DNA from: JAIPEI01 sp964443135
Lineage (GTDB): Bacteria; Desulfobacterota; DSM-4660; Desulfatiglandales; HGW-15
DNA length: 58,496 nt
NCBI GenBank assembly: GCA_964443135.1
Contig: CAYUBQ010000023.1
Span: 1-58,496, forward strand
Reading direction: 5' to 3'
The stretch's first letter is position 1. The number at the start of each line of letters is the position of its first letter. A program made the position numbers and the translations under genes. A model generated the notes under the pieces. That model saw only the letters and a list, made by a program, of their open reading frames with translations. It was not told where the DNA came from and ran no database searches. Positions 45,205 to 51,511 of the stretch are shown piece by piece.

Positions 45205-45245
45205 ACAGAAACGCGGAGCCCCACATCGGGCTGCTGGAGGTCGAT

Positions 45246-45566
45246 TTGCCGTACTACCGAATTCCCGAGATGGATCCGCTCTCCCCGGCCGAGGGCGTGG
45301 AGATCCGGGCGATCCACGGGGAGCGCATGAGCGTGGCGTTCTTCCGCGTGGCGGCCGGCACGCGGGTCCCGGAGCACGTCCACCCCCACGAGCAGATGGG
45401 CACGGTGATCCGCGGGTCGATGGAGCTGGCCGTCGGGGACGAGACCTTCACCGTGCGCGCCGGAGAGGCCTACCACGTTCCGGGCGGCGTGCCCCACTCG
45501 GGTTTCTGCCGGGAGGAGACCGATCTGGTGGAGTCCTTCTGCCCCGTGCGCGAGGATTTGCGATAG
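45246..45566 (+). CDS. Cupin-domain protein
   Basis: 106 residues from a TTG behind GGAGG (5-nt spacing). A single small cupin barrel: motif 1 PEHVHPHEQMGTVIRGSMEL with metal-type His/His/Gln, motif 2 AYHVPGGVPHSG. Such stand-alone cupins are enzymes of small-molecule metabolism or metal-dependent binding proteins; the reaction cannot be told from this. It is convergent with the MttB-family gene, 33 nt apart, and is the only intact gene on the plus strand after the decayed liv locus. Confidence 0.85.
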   Translation: MPYYRIPEMDPLSPAEGVEIRAIHGERMSVAFFRVAAGTRVPEHVHPHEQMGTVIRGSMELAVGDETFTVRAGEAYHVPGGVPHSGFCREETDLVESFCPVREDLR

Positions 45567-45599
45567 CCGTTCCGGCCGCAGGGAAGGAGCCGGCGGAGG

Positions 45600-47114
45600 C
45601 TAGCTCTTGAGGAAGGTGTCCTGCAGCTGCGTCACGCTCTCCTCCTCGGGCACCCGCCTCAGCCGGGTCTTGTTCCGGTTGATGGTGTCGTTCAGGTCCG
45701 GGTAGTAGAGCCTCTCCTCGGAAAGCGCGCAGAGCTTGTCCTGCCACCGCATGAAGGCCCCCACGTTGGTGAGCGTGTGGTCGGCGTTTCTGGCCCCGCC
45801 TTTCTCCGCGATCTCGCGGATCCCCTTGACCACGTGCTTGTCCTCGGGCAGGTAGAGCGGCAGCAGGAAGTCGTGCTTGGTCTGGAGCCAGATCCTTCGC
45901 GCGGCCCGCTCCCGTTCGCAGTCCTCGATGAACTTCTCCAGGCTGAAGTAGTTCAGGCTGCCCAGGGCGCCCATGGCGTGGCGCAGGATGTGGACGCCGT
46001 ACTCCCTGAGGGTGTTCCTGGAGAGCTCGGACTCCTGCACGGCCGCCTGGACGTCGTTGACGATGCTGGTGCTTCCCCCGGACTGGGCCGACGGGTAGCC
46101 GGTCACCCACAGGTTCAGGCGGGCCATGGCGGAGTTGATGATCGGCTGGGCGGGGTCGCTGTAGCAGAGGTCCCCGCCGACGCCGAGGACGTCCGGGATG
46201 CCGCCGTGCACGCAGACCACACCGGGGTTGATCGTCTGGGCCAGGACCATCATGAGCAGGACCTGGGCGTGGATCTGGGTGAGGAGCGCCTCCGGGCTGA
46301 TGGGGCCGGTGGAGCCCGCAATGGTGAGGTCCAGGAGAAGGAGGTTGTTTCCGGCCTTTGCGCTCCGAATGAACGGCTCGACCATGCTCGGCATGAAGGT
46401 CATGGCCGTGATCAGGCTCGTGCCGTCCAGCCAGTCGTCCCGGTGCCGGAAGTAGGCAGCGTCTTCGTCGGACATGTTCCGGGTGTGGGTCATCTTGAGG
46501 TCCGGGAAGTGGGTCTCCATGAGCCGGGCGCACTCGAAGTCGGTGATGGACTTGTCCGTGGCCACGGGCACGCTGAAGATGCCCAGGCTGTCGGTGAACT
46601 CGGAGGCCGTCTGAACGATCTTCTCGAACTCTTCACGGCCGGCCGGGTGGAGGTCGTCCCTCCCGGGACGGAGAAGAAACGGCGGGGTCGCGCCGGTGCC
46701 GAAGGCGTTCTCCCCGGGGTCCTCGGCCATGTCCGTGGGAACATCGTCCAGGCAGGACTCCAGGTAGTCCTCCCGGAGCGGGATGAACAGGGATTTTTCG
46801 TTGTCCAGGTCGATGGCGTCGGCCTCCATGAGGATTTCCATCAGGGCCGGGCTCCCCGAGATGTCGATGCCGATCTCGGTCAGGACGCGCTTCGCGTTCC
46901 GGTCGATCCGGCGGTAGATCCGCTTTTCGTTGGACAGGGCATCCATGTCCCCGATGCGTTCCCGGGCGATGGCGGCCTCCGGGCTGTTCGGGTGCAGCAG
47001 GGTCACCTTGCGGTAGTACTGCTTGGCGTTCTGGAACTCATAGCGCCTCTCCGCTTCCACGGCGTCGTCGAACAGCCTCAGGATCTTTTTGGCGCGCTTC
47101 CTCATGGATTCCAT
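45600..47114 (-). CDS. MttB-superfamily (trimethylamine methyltransferase-like) protein, no pyrrolysine
   Basis: 504 residues from ATG 47114. Residues about 15-60 look like a TPR hairpin (YEFQNAKQYYRKVTLLHPNS), unusual for the family. The rest is an MttB-type TIM barrel: TAMTFMPSMVEPFIRSAKAG, GVVCVHGGIPDVLGVGGDLC, NLWVTGYPSAQSGGSTS. There is no in-frame UAG, so it is a non-Pyl member, a group that includes glycine-betaine:corrinoid methyltransferase. Substrate is unknown; a quaternary or methylated amine is likely. No corrinoid protein is nearby. The frame is open upstream for over 100 codons but lacks homology there. The start codon has only a weak ribosome site. Confidence 0.82.
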   Translation of the reverse strand: MESMRKRAKKILRLFDDAVEAERRYEFQNAKQYYRKVTLLHPNSPEAAIARERIGDMDALSNEKRIYRRIDRNAKRVLTEIGIDISGSPALMEILMEADAIDLDNEKSLFIPLREDYLESCLDDVPTDMAEDPGENAFGTGATPPFLLRPGRDDLHPAGREEFEKIVQTASEFTDSLGIFSVPVATDKSITDFECARLMETHFPDLKMTHTRNMSDEDAAYFRHRDDWLDGTSLITAMTFMPSMVEPFIRSAKAGNNLLLLDLTIAGSTGPISPEALLTQIHAQVLLMMVLAQTINPGVVCVHGGIPDVLGVGGDLCYSDPAQPIINSAMARLNLWVTGYPSAQSGGSTSIVNDVQAAVQESELSRNTLREYGVHILRHAMGALGSLNYFSLEKFIEDCERERAARRIWLQTKHDFLLPLYLPEDKHVVKGIREIAEKGGARNADHTLTNVGAFMRWQDKLCALSEERLYYPDLNDTINRNKTRLRRVPEEESVTQLQDTFLKS

Positions 47115-47485
47115 CCCCGTCTGTGTCGCGATGAGCGGGAGCACCGGCCGGGCGCCGTTTCCGGCGGGCTCGCCCGGGACCGGCGAAAAGGCTTTGTGCT
47201 GAACAGGCAAAAATCGTACCACGGAAGGTCCATCCGGACGGTCCGTGGCCGAGGATCGGAACCCGCCGGAGCCGGGGCTGACAAGTGCCTGGAAGACTGG
47301 GAAAAGACTGTTTTTTTTGAAATGGCCTGTCAAGGTGTACGCCTCCTGCGGAGGCGGGCGGCGCGGCATTTGCCTCGAAATCCGGTCAAAAAAGTTTGAC
47401 ACACACGAGCGCCCCGCATCGCGGACTGTCCACTTTTTTTCACTATTGCCACGATCCCCCCCGGCGTCAAGGCGCGTTTTCGATC
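47115..47485. other. 371-base gap upstream of the MttB-family gene
   Basis: No supported gene. It holds a perfect 7-bp palindrome with a 3-nt loop (CGCCTCC-TGC-GGAGGCG, 47340-47356) next to a minus-strand TTGACA (47328-47333), but no good -10 at the right distance. The palindrome could be a regulator site. Confidence 0.4.
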
Positions 47486-48541
47486 TCACGCGTCAGGAAA
47501 GCGGAGCGTGCGGACACCCTCGTGGTCCGCGACGAGGGTGTCCTGCAGGCGGAGGCTGCGGCCCGAGGGCGCCTCCACGCTCGTCTCGAGGACCAGACAG
47601 ACGCTCCGGCCCCGGATCGGGGTCGAGGAAACGGTGTCGAGAGGCTCCCGGACCTCCAGGCCGATTCCGTGAATGCTCCAGCCGCAGTTCTCGGAGCGGG
47701 CGGCGCGCTCCACGTCCCCCGGGCAGGTGCCCGAAGCGGCCCGGGAAAGGATCCGTGCGTGCGCCTCCCTCAGGGACCTCACCACGGGGCGGTCCCGGCG
47801 GGAGCCGGGCTGCCCCTCGAAGATGCGGCACCCGGCGGCGTGGTAGCCGTTGACCACCGCCCGGAACCCGCAGGAGAAGGCCGTTCCGTCCGGAACCGTA
47901 CCGTCGCCGTCGTTCCCGTCGATCCAGCCGGAGCGATCGTCCTCCCAAGGCTGCCGAACGCGAATGCCTCCCCCATGGCCGAGCTGCCGGGAAAAGGCCT
48001 CGGAAAGGCCGGCCAGGTGGGTTTCACTCATGCCGGGACGGACGTGGACCCGGAGGTGGTTCAGCGTATTTTCGCAGACCCGTGCCGACTCCCCAATGCG
48101 CTCCACCTCCCAGGCGGACTTGACCGCCCGAATGCGGTGGATCGCATCCGAGACGTCGACGTGCGCCCGGGAGGGAAGCAGACGCCGAAACAGCTCGAAC
48201 TCCCGAACCGGAAGGGCGTCCCAAGCCATGCCCAGGACCACTGGGGGAGGGAGACCGAACCCCTCCAGGCGCTCGGGGATCTCCCGGATCGAAGCCAGGC
48301 TCGCCTGGAAGGCGATGGCGGAGTCCAGGGCCGCGCGGGGCGCGTGCTTTCGCACGAGCAGGACCGGTTCCCGCTCTCGAGGCACGTAGAGGTACCCGTT
48401 CTGGGCACAGCCCGAGAAGTAGAGCAGGTCGATCCGGTGGGCGATGAGGGCGGCGTCCGTACCGAGGGCGCCCATCTCGCGCTGGAGCTCCTGGATGCGT
48501 CTCTGGATCTCCACCGGCGGAACGCGGAGCGGTGGGTGCAT
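47486..48541 (-). CDS. M24 (creatinase/aminopeptidase P) fold protein with degenerate metal site
   Basis: 351 residues from ATG 48541 (GGGAAGG upstream). Residues 1-130 are a creatinase-type N domain (ALIAHRIDLLYFSGCAQNG), followed by the pita-bread fold (IHRIRAVKSAWEVERIGES, RPGMSETHLAGLSEAF, SIHGIGLEVREP). In aminopeptidases five ligands bind two metals. Here the first Asp is replaced (TAFSCGFRAVVNGYHAAG in place of the D-x10-D stretch), and the last Glu is Gln (LRLQDTLV for VRIEDT). The His of HGIGLE and the Glu of LVLET remain. Creatinase itself works without metal, so a non-peptidase reaction is possible. It shares the strand with the MttB gene. Confidence 0.75.
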   Translation of the reverse strand: MHPPLRVPPVEIQRRIQELQREMGALGTDAALIAHRIDLLYFSGCAQNGYLYVPREREPVLLVRKHAPRAALDSAIAFQASLASIREIPERLEGFGLPPPVVLGMAWDALPVREFELFRRLLPSRAHVDVSDAIHRIRAVKSAWEVERIGESARVCENTLNHLRVHVRPGMSETHLAGLSEAFSRQLGHGGGIRVRQPWEDDRSGWIDGNDGDGTVPDGTAFSCGFRAVVNGYHAAGCRIFEGQPGSRRDRPVVRSLREAHARILSRAASGTCPGDVERAARSENCGWSIHGIGLEVREPLDTVSSTPIRGRSVCLVLETSVEAPSGRSLRLQDTLVADHEGVRTLRFPDA

Positions 48542-48594
48542 GGGTGGGGACCTTCCCTTTCTCGTCGAGGATGTCCGCCTTGCGAACGCCGCGC

Positions 48595-48622
48595 ATTGTA
48601 GCACAGGCCGAATCCATTGCAA
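48595..48622 (-). promoter_or_regulatory. Promoter of the M24-fold gene
   Basis: On the minus strand TTGCAA (48617-48622), 16-nt spacer, TACAAT (48595-48600), 54 nt before the start codon. Confidence 0.62.
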
Positions 48623-48654
48623 GGGCGTGAAGGCAGTACCCATGGCGATTTCCA

Positions 48655-48683
48655 TTGACTCGAGCGGACCTTTTTCCTATAAC
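48655..48683 (+). promoter_or_regulatory. Strong promoter upstream of the 39-residue basic gene
   Basis: TTGACT at 48655-48660, 17-nt spacer, TATAAC at 48678-48683. Divergent from the M24 promoter. Confidence 0.75.
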
Positions 48684-48711
48684 AGCGTGTGGATTCGCCG
48701 CTCGTCGTGCC

Positions 48712-48735
48712 AGGGCCCCCGCGAGGGCCTTTTTT
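48712..48735 (+). terminator. Intrinsic terminator or attenuator in a short leader
   Basis: GGCCC pairs with GGGCC over a 6-nt loop, extended by one G-T and one A-T pair, then a run of T (48730-48735). It lies only about 25 nt after the expected transcription start, so it would give a roughly 45-nt RNA or attenuate the small gene behind it. Confidence 0.6.
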
Positions 48736-48801
48736 GTTCCCGGCGCGACCGGGCGCGGCGGCGGGACGATTCGTAGGATCAAGAGAGGAGGAAGGCAAGG
48801 C

Positions 48802-48921
48802 ATGGCAAGGCACAAGAAGAAGGAACGTACACGAGAGATCGAGAGGAGACGGCGGCGGAGAAAGAAGCGCCTGAAGGAGAGGGCGCGGGAGGAAGCCGGC
48901 CGGCGGAGCTCCGCATCGTAG
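48802..48921 (+). CDS. 39-residue highly basic protein
   Basis: Begins at ATG 48802 after a strong GAGAGGAGGAAGG site. More than half of the residues are Arg or Lys, including a run of six Arg, with Glu at regular intervals, which suggests one long amphipathic helix. It ends in a Ser-rich tail. I do not recognise it as a named ribosomal protein, but size and charge are like small ribosome-associated proteins. It has its own promoter and attenuator and stands 83 nt before an RNA methyltransferase gene. An RNA-binding role is inferred. Confidence 0.62.
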   Translation: MARHKKKERTREIERRRRRRKKRLKERAREEAGRRSSAS

Positions 48922-49004
48922 GATCTTCACCAGGGCCGAACCGGCGGGCCGGCCTCCAGAGGCCTCTGCTCCGGGGGGAATGAACGTCCCCTGCGGGTCG
49001 CCAC

Positions 49005-49763
49005 ATGAAACCCAAGGTCATTTCCAGCAAAGACAATCCCCGATTCAAGACCCTCACGAAGCTTCTCAAGAGCACCGGAATCCGGAAGCACGGAAGGGGT
49101 CTCCTGTCCGGGCCCAAGCAGGTCCGGGAGATGCTGCGGGACCTCCCCCGGTGCTGCGAAGCCCTGCTCCAGCCGGAAGGCGGAAGCCTCGGCGAGCCGC
49201 CGGAGTGGATCGATCGGCTCCTGCTGTCCGCGGACCTTTTCCGGGAGCTGGACCTGTTCGGGACGAACCGGCCCATGCTCCTGGTCCGGGTCCCGGAGAC
49301 GAAGGCCTGGGACGAGGCGAGCCATCCCGAGGGCTGCACGCTGTTCGTCCCCTTCCAGGATCCGGCCAACGTGGGGACGGTCATACGGAGCGCAGCGGCA
49401 TTCGGGGCGGCGCGGGTGGTTCTTCTGCGGGAGGCGGCGAACCCCTTTCTCCCCAAGGCCCTTCGCGCGGGAGGGTGCACGCCGTTCCGCATACCCATCG
49501 AAACCGGTCCCTCCATCCACGACCTGAAGGGGGGCACCCTGCCCATCATCGGTCTCCAGGCGGGTGGGCGGGACCTGGCCTCGTTCCGGTTCCCGGAGAC
49601 CTTCGGGCTGCTGCCCGGTCTCGAAGGCCCCGGCCTTCCGAAGATGCCTGGAATGAAGGCGGTCCTGGGGATTCCCATGGAGCCCGGTACGGACTCCCTG
49701 AACGGGGCCCTGGCCGCCGGCATCGCGCTCTACGCGTGGAGAAGGAACCAGATTCCTTCTTGA
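49005..49763 (+). CDS. SPOUT-family (TrmH/SpoU) RNA 2'-O-methyltransferase
   Basis: 252 residues. The N-terminal substrate-binding part starts ISSKDNPRFKTLTKLL, as in 23S rRNA methyltransferases of this class. The SPOUT knot motifs are PANVGTVIRSAAAFGA (motif 1), LLPGLEGPGLP (motif 2) and IPMEPGTDSLNGALAAGIALYAWRR (motif 3). In most relatives motif 3 is SLNV-[SA]-x-A; here it is SLNGALAA, a mild change. It would methylate a ribose in rRNA or tRNA using S-adenosylmethionine. A promoter for the next small gene overlaps its stop codon. Confidence 0.88.
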   Translation: MKPKVISSKDNPRFKTLTKLLKSTGIRKHGRGLLSGPKQVREMLRDLPRCCEALLQPEGGSLGEPPEWIDRLLLSADLFRELDLFGTNRPMLLVRVPETKAWDEASHPEGCTLFVPFQDPANVGTVIRSAAAFGAARVVLLREAANPFLPKALRAGGCTPFRIPIETGPSIHDLKGGTLPIIGLQAGGRDLASFRFPETFGLLPGLEGPGLPKMPGMKAVLGIPMEPGTDSLNGALAAGIALYAWRRNQIPS

Positions 49764-49788
49764 CATGCGACCGTCGGGACACTATAAG
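49760..49788 (+). promoter_or_regulatory. Near-consensus promoter of the 46-residue gene
   Basis: TTGACA at 49760-49765 (overlapping the methyltransferase stop), 17-nt spacer, TATAAG at 49783-49788. Leader of about 75 nt. One of the best promoter matches in the window. Confidence 0.82.
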
Positions 49789-49869
49789 AACAGATTCCAT
49801 TGAGAACGGGCCCCGGAGATGAATCCGTCGCGGCCGAACCGGAGACGAACAGAAAGGAAGGTCGAGCCC

Positions 49870-50010
49870 ATGGCATCCAATTCGAAGCGCACCAAGGCGA
49901 TCCGGGACCGCAAGGACCAGCCCAACCGGGACAACCTCAAGAAGAACCGGAAGCGGATCGAGCAGAATCGAGAGATCCTTCGCGAGCTCGCGGCAAAGGA
50001 GTCGGCCTGA
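49870..50010 (+). CDS. 46-residue charged protein of unknown function
   Basis: Starts at ATG 49870 with AAAGGAAGG upstream; an in-frame ATG at 49819 has no ribosome site. The sequence is Lys/Arg/Asn-rich with a helical pattern (NLKKNRKRIEQNREILRELA) and no hydrophobic core, so it should be a single helix that folds on a partner. No known family is recognised. It has a dedicated near-consensus promoter. Together with the 39-residue gene it brackets the RNA methyltransferase, hinting at ribosome or RNA association. Confidence 0.6.
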   Translation: MASNSKRTKAIRDRKDQPNRDNLKKNRKRIEQNREILRELAAKESA

Positions 50011-50190
50011 GACCCCCGGTTTTTCCTCTTTTCCCGCGAGGCCGCTTGATGTCTTCCCCTCAGGCCCCGCTCCGCCTTCGAGCCGAACCCGGCGCCCCAT
50101 CCTCTCCTTGAGGCCGGGTCCCCATCCTCAACAGACCGGGCTGTCGGGCCCGTTCGTTCCGCTCACCGTGAATTCCGTCGAGTGCGGTGT

Positions 50191-50982
50191 CTACTGCGAG
50201 CCGGACCGCGTTCCGTTCCGGTCCGGGTGCTTGGGCTTGATCACGTAGAGGGCGACCACCGACCCGATCAGCACGACCAGGGAGAGCAGCTGCGTGGTGC
50301 TCATCTCGGTTCCGGGAACCAGTCCCCGGTGATCGCCCCGGAACCGCTCCACCAGGAGACGAAGGGTGCTGTGAAGGATCAGGTACCAGATGAAGACCTG
50401 TCCCGGAAACGCCTTCTTCTTCCAGAGGTAGATCAGCACGACGAACAGCACGAATCCCCCGATCGCCGAGTAGAGCTGGGTGGGGTGGATGGGGAGGTGC
50501 AGCGGGGCGAGGCACTGGGGGTCGGTGAACACCACGGCCCAGGGGATGTCGGAAGGCTTTCCGTAGCAGCACCCCGCAAAGAAGCAGCCCATGCGGCCGA
50601 TTCCTTGGCCCAGGGCCAGCCCGGGCGCGAACAGGTCCGCAGTCGCGAGCACGGGCGTCCTGCGGCGCCTCAGGTGCCAGACCAGGGCGATCACGGCAAC
50701 CACCAGCCCTCCGGAGAAGACGAGCCCCCCCTGCCAGAGCCTCAGCGCGTCCAGAGGATTCTGCCGGTAATACCCCCAGTTGAGCAGGACGTAAAACAGC
50801 CTGGATCCCACGATCGCCCAGACGATGCCGAGGAAGGCCATGTCCATGATCCGCTGGGGGGGCACGCCCTCCCGCTTTCCGAGCCGAACGGTCACGGCGA
50901 TGGCGGACGCGAACCCCAGGGCCACGAACAGCCCGTAGGTGTGGATGGTCAGGGGGCCGATGGAGATGAGATCTGGGTACAT
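50191..50982 (-). CDS. lgt: Prolipoprotein diacylglyceryl transferase
   Basis: 263 residues with seven transmembrane segments. Starts with the family pattern DLISIGPLTIHTYGLFVALG. The Lgt signature is GQGIGRMGCFFAGCCYGKPS, and the conserved HPTQLYSAIGGF follows. It transfers diacylglycerol from phosphatidylglycerol to the lipobox cysteine of prelipoproteins, the step before LspA. It is the last gene of ileS-lspA-lgt, 31 nt after lspA. The SLH lipoprotein at 8 kb is one probable client. Confidence 0.95.
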   Translation of the reverse strand: MYPDLISIGPLTIHTYGLFVALGFASAIAVTVRLGKREGVPPQRIMDMAFLGIVWAIVGSRLFYVLLNWGYYRQNPLDALRLWQGGLVFSGGLVVAVIALVWHLRRRRTPVLATADLFAPGLALGQGIGRMGCFFAGCCYGKPSDIPWAVVFTDPQCLAPLHLPIHPTQLYSAIGGFVLFVVLIYLWKKKAFPGQVFIWYLILHSTLRLLVERFRGDHRGLVPGTEMSTTQLLSLVVLIGSVVALYVIKPKHPDRNGTRSGSQ

Positions 50983-51013
50983 GTCCCGTCCTGTTGCAGG
51001 CGTTCGGAGTGCG

Positions 51014-51511
51014 TCACGGTCTGGCCGGTTCGTCGGGCGGGCCCTCCCGCAGGATCACGACGGCCAGCCAGACGCTTCCGATGGTGATGGCGCTGTCGGC
51101 CACGTTGAACGCGGGCCAGTGGAACGATCCGGCGTAGACGTCCAGGAAATCGACCACCTCGCGCAGCCGGACCCGGTCGATGAGGTTGCCCACGGCTCCC
51201 CCGATGATCAGGGAGAGCCCGAACCCCGCCCTGGGGTTCGAGCCGGCCGTCTTTCGAAACCAGAACAGCAGCAGGATCACGGCCGCGATCGTCCCCCCGA
51301 CGAGCAGGTAGTAAGCCGGGCTCGCGTCCGGCCGGTTCAGGATCCCGAAGGCCATTCCCCGGTTCCGGATGTGGACCAGGTCGAAAAACCCCGGGATCAC
51401 GGTGACGGTTCCATGGAGCGGGATCCAACGCGTCACCGCGAGCTTGCTGGCCTGGTCGAGGAGCACCACGGCCAGCGTCACCACCACCGGCAGGGCGTTC
51501 CGGTTCATCAT
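51014..51511 (-). CDS. lspA: Lipoprotein signal peptidase
   Basis: 165 residues with four transmembrane segments. The two catalytic aspartates lie in GGAVGNLIDRVRLREVVDFL and FNVADSAITIG. The usual N-T-G-A-A-F motif reads NRGMAFGIL. It cleaves the signal peptide of diacylated prolipoproteins in the inner membrane. The ATG overlaps the ileS stop (ATGA), the classical ileS-lspA arrangement. Confidence 0.96.
   Translation of the reverse strand: MMNRNALPVVVTLAVVLLDQASKLAVTRWIPLHGTVTVIPGFFDLVHIRNRGMAFGILNRPDASPAYYLLVGGTIAAVILLLFWFRKTAGSNPRAGFGLSLIIGGAVGNLIDRVRLREVVDFLDVYAGSFHWPAFNVADSAITIGSVWLAVVILREGPPDEPARP

Noticed and set aside
45600..47114. Pyrrolysine-containing trimethylamine methyltransferase
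   Set aside because: There is no in-frame UAG and no pyl genes; it fits the non-pyrrolysine group.
47305..47333. Minus-strand promoter TTGACA-17-CAGTCT for the MttB-family gene
   Set aside because: The -10 matches consensus at only two positions; left as an observation in the gap entry.
47486..48541. Calling the M24 gene an Xaa-Pro aminopeptidase
   Set aside because: Several metal ligands are substituted, so peptidase activity is doubtful.
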